64,000 nt of DNA from Lachnospiraceae bacterium (GCA_017513125.1 JAFWDI010000015.1:34066-98065), one strand, 5' to 3'. Positions 35,783 to 48,330 are shown, counted from the first letter of the stretch. The notes: a model not told the origin generated them from the letters alone. Translations and numbers: made by a program.

Positions 35783-35825
35783 TTCAGACAGGGCAGACCG
35801 TTTTTCGGACCGCCCTGTTCTTATA
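35783..35825 (+). terminator. Terminator after the small protein
   Basis: ACAGGGC and GCCCTGT arms with inner CCG/CGG pairing around TTTTT, followed by TCTTAT. Confidence 0.75.
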
Positions 35826-35832
35826 AAGTGAG

Positions 35833-35857
35833 ACGGCCGGGATACCGGCCGTTTTGA
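35833..35857 (+). terminator. Second hairpin before carB (tandem terminator or attenuator)
   Basis: ACGGCCGG-GATA-CCGGCCGT (35833-35852) followed by TTTGAG. It lies 33 bases before carB, so it could attenuate carB or simply reinforce the preceding terminator. Confidence 0.5.
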
Positions 35858-35885
35858 GAGGAAGGGTTTCAGACAGGGGGAGCAT

Positions 35886-39113
<3,228 letters not shown>

Positions 39114-39150
39114 TAAAATGGCGCTGAAACGGCGCCTCTTGCGTAAACTT

Positions 39151-39192
39151 GCGGGCCTTGTTCCAATGAGAGATCAAAGGAACAAGGCCCGC
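39151..39192. terminator. Perfect 14-bp hairpin downstream of carB
   Basis: GCGGGCCTTGTTCC (39151-39164) pairs with 39179-39192 around a 14-base loop. There is no T-run on the + strand (TTAAAGTTTG follows), but imperfect AAACTT/AAAGTTT pairing extends the stem. It lies between convergent carB and the cupin gene. Confidence 0.55.
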
Positions 39193-39253
39193 TTAAAGTT
39201 TGAAAGTATAATAATGAGTATCATCTGCGCGCATGATAACGCGATGATGCGGT

Positions 39254-39706
39254 TTACTTATACGCCCCTCCGTTATACTCCCCACCGCGCATGATCGAGA
39301 AGTGGAAGACCGGCTTATCCACCCGCAGGATCCGCATCGGCATATGCTCCATGCCGCCCGGGATGAACATCAGCGTGCTCTTCGTGAGCAGACGGCGCTC
39401 GCCTTCGATCGCGACTTCGATCTCCGCATGCAGCTCGTAGGGATCGTCCGGGTCGCTCCCGAAGAAGCCGATCAGTTCGTCCTCCGGGTGCGAATGCGCC
39501 GGGAACACCGGGTCGCGCTCCGGCACCGCGTAGTACCAGGCGGTGTTCATCTGCATCGCGCCGGGGACGACCTTGCTGTCCATCCAGAGGATACGGTGCG
39601 AAAATGCCTCGTACATGCGCTGGAAATCCGGGTCGCCCTTCGGATCGCCGTGCAGGTCCTGCACGACATACTGCGAGTATTTTCCGGGATCGGTATTCAT
39701 CAACAT
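39254..39706 (-). CDS. Cupin-fold protein
   Basis: A 150-residue single-domain cupin. Metal ligands are likely in PAHSHPEDELIGF (HxH, Glu) and the later GGMEHMP. The substrate is unknown; small cupins near sugar operons can be isomerases, dioxygenases or sensors. ATG 39706 has AGGAGG eight bases upstream on the - strand. It is divergent from the alcohol dehydrogenase-kinase-isomerase operon, 169 bases away, with a TATAAT on the - strand near 39815-39820, so it may share in that pathway. Confidence 0.75.
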   Translation of the reverse strand: MLMNTDPGKYSQYVVQDLHGDPKGDPDFQRMYEAFSHRILWMDSKVVPGAMQMNTAWYYAVPERDPVFPAHSHPEDELIGFFGSDPDDPYELHAEIEVAIEGERRLLTKSTLMFIPGGMEHMPMRILRVDKPVFHFSIMRGGEYNGGAYK

Positions 39707-39875
39707 GGCATAATCCTCCTGTTTTAAGATCATATTTCGGATTCGGGCAATGCCGCTTCCGGGCGGTCCTTCCGCGCGGGCCGGCGCTGCTGCATGGCCG
39801 TCAAAATCATTATAGCCCGAAACCCCGGCGCGAAGAAAGACGCATTTTATGCTATGATGAAAGCGGAGGTGTGCC

Positions 39876-41069
39876 ATGTCATACGGATTTGAATTCTGCC
39901 TGCCCACGAAAGTCGTGTTCGGCAGGGATGCGCATGAAAAGACCGGCGCGCTCGTGAAGGAGTGCGGCGGCACGAAGGTCCTGCTGCACTACGGGAGCGG
40001 GAGCGTGGTCCGAAACGGTGTTCTGGACCTGGTGAAAGCGTCTCTGGACGCGGCCGGAGTTCCTTACGCCGAGCTCGGCGGAGTCGTCCCGAACCCGCAT
40101 CTGTCGAAGGTGTACGAGGGCATTGACCTGTGCAGGAAAGAGGGCTGCGACTTCATCCTCGCGGTCGGCGGCGGCAGCGTCATCGACTCCTCGAAGGCGA
40201 TCGCCTACGGCCTGCGATGTGAGGGCGATGTCTGGGACCTCTTCGATCATAAAGGAACCGCGGCCGACTGCGCGCCGGTCGGCGTCGTGCTGACCATCGC
40301 GGCGAGCGGGAGCGAGACATCGAACAGCTGCGTGATCACGAACGATCTCGTCGAGCCGCACCTGAAGCGCTGGTATGACAGCGAGATCGCCCGCGCGCGC
40401 TTCGCGGTCATGAACCCGGAGTTTACGATGACATTGCCCGCGTATCAGACCGCGGCCGGATGCGCGGACATCATGATGCACACGATGGAGCGGTACTTTA
40501 CGAACGGCGGGTCGCTGGAGATCACAGACGCGCTGTGCGAGGCGCTGCTGCGCACCGTGAAGGACGCGGCGCTGAAGCTGGTCGGGGATCCGGATGATTA
40601 TGAGACCCGCGCGGCGGTCATGTGGGCCGGGAGCCTCTCGCACGACGGCCTGATGGGCTGCGGCTGCGTGGGCGGCGACGGCGTCTGCCATAACCTCGAG
40701 CACGAGGTCGGCGCGCTGTTCGGCGTGACGCACGGTGCGGGGCTGTGCGCGCTGTGGTGCCATTGGGCGCGGTACGTGCACAGCGAGTGCATGTATAAGT
40801 TTAAGCGCTTCGCGGTGAACGTCATGGGCGTCGCGGATACCGGCGACGACGAGCGGACCGTACTCGCGGGCATCGACGCGATGGAGGAGTTCTTCCGCGC
40901 GATCGGCATGCCGACGAACCTGCGCGAACTGGGCGTGGAGCCGACCGAAGAGGAGATCCGGCAGATGACCCGCATGTGCGTCGCGTCGAACGCGCCGGAG
41001 ATCGGCTCGGCGAAAGTGTTCCGCGAGGAGGATATGGTAAAGGTATATCAAATGGCGGCAGAGGCATAA
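39876..41069 (+). CDS. Iron-containing alcohol dehydrogenase
   Basis: A group-III alcohol dehydrogenase of 397 residues, of the butanol-dehydrogenase (BDH) type. The NAD(P) motif is GGGSVIDSSKA. Metal ligands are expected in GCADIMMHTMERY and NLEHEVGALFGVTHGAGLCALWCHW (Asp, His, His, His). Paired with an FGGY kinase and an RpiB-like isomerase, it may oxidise a polyol or reduce a short aldehyde made from a sugar. GGAGG lies upstream; an extended -10 (TGCTATGAT) is close by. Confidence 0.9.
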   Translation: MSYGFEFCLPTKVVFGRDAHEKTGALVKECGGTKVLLHYGSGSVVRNGVLDLVKASLDAAGVPYAELGGVVPNPHLSKVYEGIDLCRKEGCDFILAVGGGSVIDSSKAIAYGLRCEGDVWDLFDHKGTAADCAPVGVVLTIAASGSETSNSCVITNDLVEPHLKRWYDSEIARARFAVMNPEFTMTLPAYQTAAGCADIMMHTMERYFTNGGSLEITDALCEALLRTVKDAALKLVGDPDDYETRAAVMWAGSLSHDGLMGCGCVGGDGVCHNLEHEVGALFGVTHGAGLCALWCHWARYVHSECMYKFKRFAVNVMGVADTGDDERTVLAGIDAMEEFFRAIGMPTNLRELGVEPTEEEIRQMTRMCVASNAPEIGSAKVFREEDMVKVYQMAAEA

Positions 41070-41113
41070 GTGAGACCCGATCTGTGACGCCTGCGTCCCT
41101 AAGGAGGGAAACC

Positions 41114-42655
41114 ATGGCAAATTATCTGGTCGGAACCGACATCGGCACCAGCGGCACGAAATCCGTCGTGATGTCGGAAGAGGGCAGGGTGCTCGGCAGC
41201 GCGTACATCGAGTACCCGCTGATCACTCCGCGGCCGGGCTGGGCGGAGCAGGACCCCGAGTGGTACTGGAACGCGACCGCCGACACGATCCGCGAGGCCA
41301 TCCGAAAGGCGAACGTCGACGCGGCGGAGATCCGCGGCGTCTCGGTGAGCGCATTCTCGCCGACCTGTATTCTGGTCGATCGCGATCTGAACCCGCTCGC
41401 GAACGCGCACATCTGGATGGACCGCCGCGGCACCGCGGAGGCGGAGTGGATCCTGGAAACTTTCGGCGAGGAGCACGCGTCCGCGAAGTCCGCGAATACG
41501 GTGGATCCCTACTACGGGAACGTCAAGTTCCTCTGGGAGAAGCGGAACCGCCCTGAGCTCTATCGGAAGACGTATAAGTTCCTGACGCCATCGGACTACG
41601 CGACCATGCGCCTGACCGGAAAGGCGGTCACGGACTATTCGAATGCGAGCATCTTCGGCATGGGCTTCGATATGACCGGCCGCTGCTGGGACGAGGCTGC
41701 GCTCGACGAGCTGGGCCTGGACCGCGAGAAGCTGCCCGAGATGTTCCCCTGCGAGGAGGTCATCGGCGAGGTGACCCCGGCCGCGGCGGAACGCACGGGC
41801 CTGAAAGCCGGCACACCGGTCTGCGCGGGCGGCGTCGACTGCAACGCCGCGTTCGTCGCGAACGGCGGCATCCATGACGGGGATATCAGTATTGCCATGG
41901 GGACCGCCGGCTGCATGGGCTACATGCACCGCGAGCCGCGGTTCGGGGAGCGCCTGATCAACATCATCCACAGCGGCCTCTCGAAGGAAATGTACGTGAC
42001 GCTGGGCGCGACCGTGTCCTGCGGCGCGCTGACGCGTTACTTCCGGAATGAATTCGGCCAGCTGGAGAAGCAGACCGCGGCGCAGCTCGGTATCGACGAG
42101 TACGAGATCATGAACCTCGAGGCCGAGCAGGTCCCGGTGGGCTCGGACGGACTGATCGTCCTGCCGTACTTCATGGGCGAGCGCACGCCGTTTTGGAACC
42201 CGCTCGCGCGCGGCGTGATGTTCGGCATGTCTCTCGCGCACACGCGGGGCCACGTCTACCGCGCGTTCATCGAGGGCGCGACCTACGCGCTCTACCAGAA
42301 CTTCCTGAAGATCCTCGAGAGCAGCGCGAAACCGAATTATCCCATGATCCTGACCGAGGGCGGCGCGAAGAGCCGGCTGTGGCGGCAGATCGTGGCGGAT
42401 ATGTTCGACATTCCTGTGGCGTACATGAAGGATTCGAAGGGTGCCCCCGTGGGCAATGCCATCTCGGCGGGCGTCGGCACCGGCGTCTTTCGAAGCTACG
42501 ACGTCGTGGACGGATGGGTCGATTTCTCCGACCGGCACGAGCCGGACGCGAAGGTGCACGAGGAGTACATGAAGTATTATGAGATCTTCTGCCGGCTGTA
42601 TGACGAGGTGAAGCCCGAGTTCGGCGCGCTGGCGAAGGCGACGGGATATCTGTAA
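41114..42655 (+). CDS. FGGY-family carbohydrate kinase (xylulokinase-like)
   Basis: Sugar kinase of 513 residues. The N-terminal phosphate loop is GTDIGTSGTKSVV, followed by HIWMDRRGTAEAEWI-type sequence, the FGGY N-half, and the C-terminal half with LPYFMGERTPFWNP and LTEGGAKSRLWRQIVADM. The closest resemblance is xylulokinase, but FGGY members also act on ribulose, erythrulose, glycerol and others. AAGGAGG precedes ATG 41114. Forty-four bases separate it from the dehydrogenase gene. Confidence 0.88.
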   Translation: MANYLVGTDIGTSGTKSVVMSEEGRVLGSAYIEYPLITPRPGWAEQDPEWYWNATADTIREAIRKANVDAAEIRGVSVSAFSPTCILVDRDLNPLANAHIWMDRRGTAEAEWILETFGEEHASAKSANTVDPYYGNVKFLWEKRNRPELYRKTYKFLTPSDYATMRLTGKAVTDYSNASIFGMGFDMTGRCWDEAALDELGLDREKLPEMFPCEEVIGEVTPAAAERTGLKAGTPVCAGGVDCNAAFVANGGIHDGDISIAMGTAGCMGYMHREPRFGERLINIIHSGLSKEMYVTLGATVSCGALTRYFRNEFGQLEKQTAAQLGIDEYEIMNLEAEQVPVGSDGLIVLPYFMGERTPFWNPLARGVMFGMSLAHTRGHVYRAFIEGATYALYQNFLKILESSAKPNYPMILTEGGAKSRLWRQIVADMFDIPVAYMKDSKGAPVGNAISAGVGTGVFRSYDVVDGWVDFSDRHEPDAKVHEEYMKYYEIFCRLYDEVKPEFGALAKATGYL

Positions 42656-42714
42656 ATAACGCGCCGCGTGAGGCGCAGAGAGCGAAGAGCGGTTATCAGA
42701 ACAGGAGGAAAGAA

Positions 42715-43188
42715 ATGGAAAAGATCATTATCGGTTCGGACGGCAGCGGATACACCCTGAAGGAGGCCGTGAAGGCGCATCTGATCGAGCGGGGGTTCGA
42801 CGTGAAGGACGTCGGAACGACCGAAGACACCCCGGTCGACTATTTCGACGCAGCGGCCAATGTCGCCTCGGCGGTCTCGTCCGGCGAATATGAGCGCGGA
42901 ATCGTGATCTGCGGCACCGGCATGGGCGTGAACCTGATGGCGAACCGCTTCCCGGGCGTTCTGTGCGGGCTGTGTGAGTCCGTGCACACCGTGGAGCACG
43001 CGCGCAAGATCAATAACATCAATATCCTCGCGATGGGCGGCTGGTTCCAGGGCCCGGAGCTGGGCTGCATGATGGCGGACGCATTTCTCGACACCGCCTG
43101 GAAACAGGGACTGGACGAGGAGACCGCGGCGCTGGTGCAGAAGGGCTATGAGGTGACGCTGGCGAAGGAGAAGGAAGTGAGGGGCTGA
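42715..43188 (+). CDS. RpiB/LacAB-family sugar-phosphate isomerase
   Basis: A 157-residue isomerase of the ribose-5-phosphate isomerase B / galactose-6-phosphate isomerase family. Key sequence is GSDGSGYTLKEAV at the start and ICGTGMGVNLMANRFPGVLCGLC, containing the active-site Cys. Paired with the kinase, it would isomerise the phosphorylated pentose or tetrose. RpiB paralogues in such operons are known from erythritol and rare-sugar pathways; the substrate here is open. AGGAGG precedes the ATG. Confidence 0.88.
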   Translation: MEKIIIGSDGSGYTLKEAVKAHLIERGFDVKDVGTTEDTPVDYFDAAANVASAVSSGEYERGIVICGTGMGVNLMANRFPGVLCGLCESVHTVEHARKINNINILAMGGWFQGPELGCMMADAFLDTAWKQGLDEETAALVQKGYEVTLAKEKEVRG

Positions 43189-43223
43189 GCTGACAGAAGT
43201 CGGCCTGCATCATGGACGAACGG

Positions 43224-43262
43224 AAAGAGCGGAGACGAAACCATCGCCTCCGCTCTTTTTTT
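43224..43262. terminator. Bidirectional terminator between rpiB-like gene and coaBC
   Basis: AAAGAGCGGAG (43224-43234) and CTCCGCTCTTT (43248-43258) with a run of T after it on the + strand. Confidence 0.9.
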
Positions 43263-43278
43263 ATACCAAACAGGGTGC

Positions 43279-44481
43279 TTATCTGCGCTTCATGATCTCA
43301 TCCAGCAGCAGATACGCCAGCTCCTCCTTATCCACCTTCGGCAGGTCGATCTCCTCGTCCGCCGTGATCAGCGTCAGGTGGTTCGTGCCGGCGCCGAAGC
43401 CCGCGCCCTCCTCACGGATCGAGTTCGCCGCGATCATGTCGAGGTTCTTCTTAAACAGCTTTCGGCGGGAGTTCTCGAGGACGTTCTGCGTCTCCATCGA
43501 GAAGCCGCAGAGGAACTGCCCGTCACGGCGCTCCCGGCCCAGCGCGGCCAGGATGTCGTCCGTGCGCTCCAGCTGCAGGACCGTGTCGGCATCGGACCCG
43601 TCGGCGGCCTTTTTTATCTTCTCATCCGCGACCACGGCGGGGCGGTAGTCCGCGACTGCCGCGGCCTTGATCACGATGTCGCAGTAAGGCGCGCGCGAGG
43701 TGACCGCGTCGTACATCTCTTTCGCGGAGGTGACGTCTACCACGTCTATGTAGGACGGTTTCGTGAGCGCCACCGGCCCGGAGACCAGCGTCACTTTCGC
43801 GCCCCTGGCGGCGGCGGCCTTCGCGATCGCGTATCCCATCGTGCCGCTCGAGTGGTTCGTGATGAAGCGCACCGGATCCAGCGCCTCGCGCGTAGGTCCC
43901 GCGGTCACGAGTACCTTGAGCCCATGCATGTCCTTCTCATGTGCGGCCGCGTGCACGACCGCCTCGAAGAGCACCTCCGGCTCAGGCATGCGTCCCGGTC
44001 CGCTGGTCCCGCAGGCGAGCCGCCCGGACGCGGGATCGAGGATCTCCCAGCCGTAGTTCTTCAGGATCCCGATGTTATCCTGTGTCACCTCGTTCAGGTA
44101 CATCTTCGTGTTCATCGCGGGGGCTGCCATCTTCGGACAGTCGCAGGCGAGCACGACCGTGCTGAGCATGTCGTCGGCGATCCCGTGCGCGAACTTCGCG
44201 AGGGAGTTCGCGGTCGCGGGCGCTACGATCACGAGATCCGCAGCGTCCGCGAGCGAGATGTGCTCGGTCTTATGCTCGTAGTTCCGGTCGAACGTGTCGA
44301 CGCTGACGCGGTTCCCGGTCAATGCCTCGAACGTATGCGGTCCGACGAACTCCGTGGCGTTTTTCGTCATCACGACGTGCACGTCCGCCCCGGCCTTCGT
44401 GAGCGCGGAGGCCAGATATGCGGATTTGTAAGCTGCGATGCAGCCGGTGACGCCGAGAATAATGGTCTTTCCGGTGAGCAT
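43279..44481 (-). CDS. coaBC: Bifunctional phosphopantothenoylcysteine synthetase/decarboxylase
   Basis: Two steps of coenzyme A synthesis in one 400-residue protein. The N-terminal FMN decarboxylase half (CoaC) has [46 protein letters not shown] and the active-site Cys in [16 protein letters not shown]. The C-terminal CTP-dependent synthetase half (CoaB) has [25 protein letters not shown] and a variable [26 protein letters not shown] Lys region. The partner gene coaX lies 6 kb away. Confidence 0.95.
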   Translation of the reverse strand: MLTGKTIILGVTGCIAAYKSAYLASALTKAGADVHVVMTKNATEFVGPHTFEALTGNRVSVDTFDRNYEHKTEHISLADAADLVIVAPATANSLAKFAHGIADDMLSTVVLACDCPKMAAPAMNTKMYLNEVTQDNIGILKNYGWEILDPASGRLACGTSGPGRMPEPEVLFEAVVHAAAHEKDMHGLKVLVTAGPTREALDPVRFITNHSSGTMGYAIAKAAAARGAKVTLVSGPVALTKPSYIDVVDVTSAKEMYDAVTSRAPYCDIVIKAAAVADYRPAVVADEKIKKAADGSDADTVLQLERTDDILAALGRERRDGQFLCGFSMETQNVLENSRRKLFKKNLDMIAANSIREEGAGFGAGTNHLTLITADEEIDLPKVDKEELAYLLLDEIMKRR

Positions 44482-44516
44482 GGTCGTGGATTCCTTTCAC
44501 TAAATCGATTATCATG

Positions 44517-44546
44517 ATTATACATCCTTCACACGGGAATTATCAA
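44517..44546 (-). promoter_or_regulatory. coaBC promoter
   Basis: On the - strand TTGATA, 18 bases, TATAAT. It faces the VOC gene. Confidence 0.6.
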
Positions 44547-44605
44547 TCATCGAAGCCGAAGGATGGATCCCGGGAAAATGCCGGTATATTCAGGAGGTAA
44601 AATAG

Positions 44606-44956
44606 ATGAAATTCGTCCATGTCACCATTCAGACTAAAGCGTTTGAGGAAGAGATTGCGTTTTTCGAAAAGTTTGCCGGGCTCGCGGTTCAGAGAGACCT
44701 GAGACCGATGGGAAGCCCGATCGTGTTCCTCGCGGACGCGGAGGGAGAAACGAACGTCGAGATCATCGAAAACCCGGAAGCGGAGAGCATCGACTGCGAG
44801 CAGATCTCGATTGGCTTTCACGCGGAGGATCTCGAAGAAACACGCCGGAAACTGTCGGAAAGCGGGTTCGCGCCCACGCCCGTCATCTCGCCCATGTCTC
44901 AGGTCCGGTTCTTCTTCGTCCGCGATCCGGCGGGCGTCCGGGTCCAGTTTATCTGA
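44606..44956 (+). CDS. VOC (glyoxalase/bleomycin-resistance) family protein
   Basis: A 116-residue single VOC domain with the two beta-alpha-beta-beta-beta halves (KFVHVTIQTKAFEEEIAFFEKFAGL; SIGFHAEDLEETRRKL). It ends RDPAGVRVQFI, the usual final metal-ligand strand. The function could be isomerase, lyase or binding. AGGAGG lies upstream. Confidence 0.85.
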   Translation: MKFVHVTIQTKAFEEEIAFFEKFAGLAVQRDLRPMGSPIVFLADAEGETNVEIIENPEAESIDCEQISIGFHAEDLEETRRKLSESGFAPTPVISPMSQVRFFFVRDPAGVRVQFI

Positions 44957-44967
44957 CGGGAATGATG

Positions 44968-44999
44968 CGGCCGCACGAGATATGTGCGGCCGTGTTTTG
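44968..44999 (+). terminator. Terminator after the VOC gene
   Basis: CGGCCGCAC (44968-44976) and GTGCGGCCG (44984-44992), tail TGTTTTG. Confidence 0.8.
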
Positions 45000-45044
45000 T
45001 GTAGTATTATGAAAAGGACGGCGTGCCCGGTTCTCCGGCACAGG

Positions 45045-45073
45045 TTTTAATACGAAAGAAGAACTGATATAAT
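45045..45073 (+). promoter_or_regulatory. Possible promoter of the SDR-AKR operon
   Basis: TTTTAA, 17 bases, TATAAT (45068-45073). The -10 is inside a CTGAT-ATA-ATCAG palindrome. Confidence 0.4.
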
Positions 45074-45132
45074 CAGATAAGAGAAGAATCATTGTCCGCC
45101 CCGTGCGGTTTTGGCATGAAAGGAGTTAAAAC

Positions 45133-45960
45133 ATGAAGGATATGCTGAAGGACCAGGTCGCCATCGTCACCGGAGGAAATTCCGGTATGGGTGAAGCCTC
45201 CGCGAAAGCGTTCGCGCGCGAGGGCGCGAAGGTCGTGATCGTGGCCCGGAACGAGAAGAACTCGCAGCGGGTCGTCGACGAGATCACGGCGGAGGGCGGC
45301 ATTGCCCGCTTCTACGGACGCACCGACGTATCGAATAAAGAAGAGATCGAAGCCGTCGTGAAAAAGACGTTCGACGAGTTCGGCCGCATCGACATTCTCG
45401 CGGCGTTCGCGGGCGGAACCTTTGACGGAAAGCCCGGTCTGACCCAGCAGGAAGTGCTCGAGAAGACCACCGCCGTGAACCAGTGGGGCGTCTACTATAG
45501 CTGTTTCGCGGTCGTGCCTTACATGAAAGAGGCGCGCAGCGGAAAGATCATCATCTGCTCCTCGAACGGCGCGTTTAACCCGACCGCGCCCGCTTACGAG
45601 TATCACATGGCGAAGGGCGCCTGTGAGTCGCTGACCGTGAACCTGGCCATGGATCTGGCGAAGTACGGCATCCGCGTGAACTGCGTGAAGCCCGGCCCGA
45701 TCGTCACGCCGTTCTGGGATGAGCTGATGGAGGACGGTCCCGAGCGCCGCGCCATGCTGGACAACATCGCGAACATTGAGGTCCCGCTGGGCCGCGTGGG
45801 GACGGCCGAGGATATCGCCGGCCCGACCCTGTTCTTCGCGTCCGACCTGTCGGCTTATGTGACCGGACTCTGCATGTACGTGACGGGCGGCATGGGTTAC
45901 GTATATTCGTTTAACCAGTCGTCGATCGCGCACGCGGGAGTCGGGAGAGAAGGAGTCTGA
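45133..45960 (+). CDS. SDR-family oxidoreductase
   Basis: A 275-residue short-chain dehydrogenase: VTGGNSGMGEASAKAF nucleotide motif, AAFAGG (NAG-like), catalytic Ser in IICSSNGAF and the Tyr/Lys pair in YHMAK. The C-terminus is longer than FabG. Three bases separate it from the next gene, an aldo/keto reductase with iron-sulfur motifs, so the two probably act in one redox pathway on an unknown substrate. Confidence 0.87.
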   Translation: MKDMLKDQVAIVTGGNSGMGEASAKAFAREGAKVVIVARNEKNSQRVVDEITAEGGIARFYGRTDVSNKEEIEAVVKKTFDEFGRIDILAAFAGGTFDGKPGLTQQEVLEKTTAVNQWGVYYSCFAVVPYMKEARSGKIIICSSNGAFNPTAPAYEYHMAKGACESLTVNLAMDLAKYGIRVNCVKPGPIVTPFWDELMEDGPERRAMLDNIANIEVPLGRVGTAEDIAGPTLFFASDLSAYVTGLCMYVTGGMGYVYSFNQSSIAHAGVGREGV

Positions 45961-45963
45961 GAT

Positions 45964-47181
45964 ATGAAAAAAGAGATCGATTTCGGAAAGCGCCTCGCCT
46001 TCGGCTGCCTGCGGCTGCCCATCATTGAGAACGGTGAAGTCGCCCCCGGCTTCCGCGACGACTCGCTGGTCGACGAGGAGGCCTGGCAGAAGATCGTCGA
46101 TAAGGGCATGGCGAACGGCTATAACTATTTCGACACGTCGTGGTTCTATCACTGCGGAAACTCCGAGCGCGCCATCGGACACTGCGTCGCGGACAAGTAC
46201 CCCCGCGACTCCTTCATCCTCTCGGATAAGATGCCCGTGAAGTTCATGCAGACCGCGGACGAGATGGAGCCCATCTTTAATGAGCAGCTCGAGAAGTGCC
46301 ACGTCGACTACTTCGACTTCTACCTGATCCACGCGATCAGCTCGGAGACCTATGAGAAGTGGACGAACGCGGGCTTGTTTGAGTTCCTCGTGAAGAAGCG
46401 CGAGGAGGGAAAGTACCGCGAGTTCGGCATGTCTCTGCATGAGACCCCGGAGTTCCTCGACCGCGTCCTGACCGAGCACCCGGAGGTCGACTTCGTGATG
46501 CTGCAGATCAACTACCTCGACTGGAACTCGCCCGCCATCCGCTCGAAAGAGCTCTACGAGACCGCGGTCCGGCACGGAAAGCCCATCGTGGTCATGGAGC
46601 CCTGCAAGGGCGGCACGCTCGCGAACCCGCCCGAGGAGGCAGTGAAGCTGATGAAGGACTATAACCCCGACGCTTCGATCGCGTCGTGGGCTTACCGGTT
46701 CGTCGGTTCGCTGCCCGGCGTGCGCGTGGTCTCGGTCGGCATGCCGCGTATGGAGTTCCTCGAGGATAACATGAAGACTTTCGACGACTTTAAGCCGCTG
46801 AACGACGAGGAGTACGCGATCATTGACAAGGTCGTCGAGATCATTAACGCGAAGACCGCCATCCCCTGCACGAACTGCAAATACTGCGAGGAGGCCTGCC
46901 CGCTCGACATCCCTTCGGGCGACTACTTCATGCTGTATAACGACTATTACCGCATGACGCAGAGCTCGGATTACAATGACGTCTGCACTCCCGCCATCAC
47001 CTACGGCTTCATGAAGGAGCGCCGGACCGGTGCGGACAAGTGCGTCGCCTGCGGAAAATGCGAGAAGGTCTGTCCGCAGCACATCCCGATCATCGAGAAC
47101 CTGCGCGAGAAGGTCGCCGGCGAGCTGTACTCGCATAACCCGGACTCGATGCTGGATAATAAGGTGGAGAACCTGGAGTGA
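45964..47181 (+). CDS. Aldo/keto reductase with ferredoxin-type domain
   Basis: A 405-residue protein: aldo/keto reductase barrel (GYNYFDTSWFYHCGNSE, DYFDFYLIHAI, CKGGTLANPPEEA) plus a C-terminal 4Fe-4S domain with CTNCKYCEEACPLDIP and CVACGKCEKVCPQHIP. It is a relative of, but longer than, the protein at 32749. The predicted role is reduction of a ketone or aldehyde, with electrons possibly from ferredoxin. The stop overlaps the reading frame preceding the small lipoprotein gene. Confidence 0.9.
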   Translation: MKKEIDFGKRLAFGCLRLPIIENGEVAPGFRDDSLVDEEAWQKIVDKGMANGYNYFDTSWFYHCGNSERAIGHCVADKYPRDSFILSDKMPVKFMQTADEMEPIFNEQLEKCHVDYFDFYLIHAISSETYEKWTNAGLFEFLVKKREEGKYREFGMSLHETPEFLDRVLTEHPEVDFVMLQINYLDWNSPAIRSKELYETAVRHGKPIVVMEPCKGGTLANPPEEAVKLMKDYNPDASIASWAYRFVGSLPGVRVVSVGMPRMEFLEDNMKTFDDFKPLNDEEYAIIDKVVEIINAKTAIPCTNCKYCEEACPLDIPSGDYFMLYNDYYRMTQSSDYNDVCTPAITYGFMKERRTGADKCVACGKCEKVCPQHIPIIENLREKVAGELYSHNPDSMLDNKVENLE

Positions 47182-47195
47182 TCCGGAGGTGTCGG

Positions 47196-47513
47196 ATGAA
47201 GAGGTTTTTCTGTACTGCGGTCATTGCGGCGTTTCTTGCGGCCATGGCGCTCGGCCTCGCGGCCTGCGGCAGCGGCTACCGGATCACGGTCCGGGAAGGG
47301 GACGAGGAGCTTGTCACGGATGTTCGGAAGAGCGCGGAGGCGGGCGAGACCGTCACCGTGACGACCGTGGCCGTGTGTGACGCGGATCTGTACGTGAGTG
47401 TAAACGGGGACAGTGCTTTCGGACGCTTCGTGTCCGAAGGCGTCTATGAGTTCGTGATGCCGGAGGAGGACGTGGAGATCGCGGTCGTGATCATACCGAA
47501 CGGCCTGGCATAG
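47196..47513 (+). CDS. Small putative lipoprotein
   Basis: A 105-residue exported protein. The signal peptide ends in LAAC (lipobox Cys near residue 26), followed by a beta-rich domain (GYRITVREGD; AGETVTVTT; YEFVMPEEDVEIAVVI) like a single cell-wall InlB/"Listeria-Bacteroides" type repeat. GGAGG lies 6 bases before ATG 47196. Downstream of and probably co-transcribed with the SDR-AKR pair. Function unknown. Confidence 0.7.
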   Translation: MKRFFCTAVIAAFLAAMALGLAACGSGYRITVREGDEELVTDVRKSAEAGETVTVTTVAVCDADLYVSVNGDSAFGRFVSEGVYEFVMPEEDVEIAVVIIPNGLA

Positions 47514-47557
47514 CGGCCGCAGGAAGAGCGGAAACGCAGAAAAGCATAAAAGAAAAG

Positions 47558-47590
47558 GCAGCCGCCGGGTCTTCCCGGCGGCTGCTTCGT
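47558..47590. terminator. Strong bidirectional terminator
   Basis: GCAGCCGCCGGG (47558-47569) and CCCGGCGGCTGC (47574-47585), a perfect 12-bp stem. The T-rich tail (CTTTTCTTTT) is best on the - strand, so it mainly serves the MoaF-like pair. Confidence 0.8.
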
Positions 47591-47619
47591 GTCTGCCGCG
47601 TGTCCGCGGCTGTATAGCG

Positions 47620-48318
47620 TCAGTTTTCCGGCTCCGGATCCGCGCCGTAGCCCGACAGCAGCTTCAGGTCGTTCAGGACCGGCGAATAGATTCCGCCGGC
47701 AAAGAGCAGGCGCTTATAATCCTGCAGCAGAACGATGCGCGAATAGCCCTGAGGCATGTCGGACCACATCGGGGAGGTGCGGTTCACTTCGGTCAGGTAG
47801 AGACCTTCGCGGATGCGGATGCAGGCGGCCTGCGCGGCGCGCGGGCGGTCTTTCCGGGGCGAGAACGTGATCTCGCAGGCGTCCGGCGCGGTAAAGCGCA
47901 GCTCCAGATATTTTTCGAACGCGGGGATCCAGCGGATGTGCGTGTCCGTCATCTCGTCGGTGAAGCCGGGCGTTTCGGCACCGGCTGCGTCTGCGCCTTC
48001 GATCTTCAGGAACATGTAGCTTCCGGGCTCGCCGAGGGAGAGCGCTGCCGAGGCATTGACATCGTCGATCACGGCGACTTTCAGGTCTTTCGTCCCGAAG
48101 AAGATCAGATGCGCGCCGTCGGCGGCTTTCAGCGCTTCGTAGGAAGAGTAGAGTTCTTCCCCGCCTGCGGCACAGGTCAGGAATTTTTCGTCGTGAAACG
48201 TCAGGGTCACGGGCCCGCCTTCGCCGGACAGTGTCAGAGTCTTTCCGCTGAACTCGAGATCGCGCGGGCTGCAGTACTGCGTCATGCCGTAGCGGCTTCC
48301 GTTATTCGTCTTATTCAT
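47620..48318 (-). CDS. MoaF-like calycin-fold protein, paralogue 1
   Basis: A 232-residue protein, second in a two-gene - strand operon. It shares the layout of the upstream gene: opening SPRDLEFSGKTLTLSGEGGPVTLTF, a middle strand region, and an end RIREGLYLTEVN...SRIVLLQDYKRLLFAGG. These resemble the N- and C-terminal halves of MoaF, a lipocalin-like family of unclear role once linked to molybdenum cofactor. I base this on pattern memory, so treat the family as probable. Its start is 12 bases after the stop of the neighbour. Confidence 0.6.
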   Translation of the reverse strand: MNKTNNGSRYGMTQYCSPRDLEFSGKTLTLSGEGGPVTLTFHDEKFLTCAAGGEELYSSYEALKAADGAHLIFFGTKDLKVAVIDDVNASAALSLGEPGSYMFLKIEGADAAGAETPGFTDEMTDTHIRWIPAFEKYLELRFTAPDACEITFSPRKDRPRAAQAACIRIREGLYLTEVNRTSPMWSDMPQGYSRIVLLQDYKRLLFAGGIYSPVLNDLKLLSGYGADPEPEN

Positions 48319-48330
48319 GATCGATCCTCC

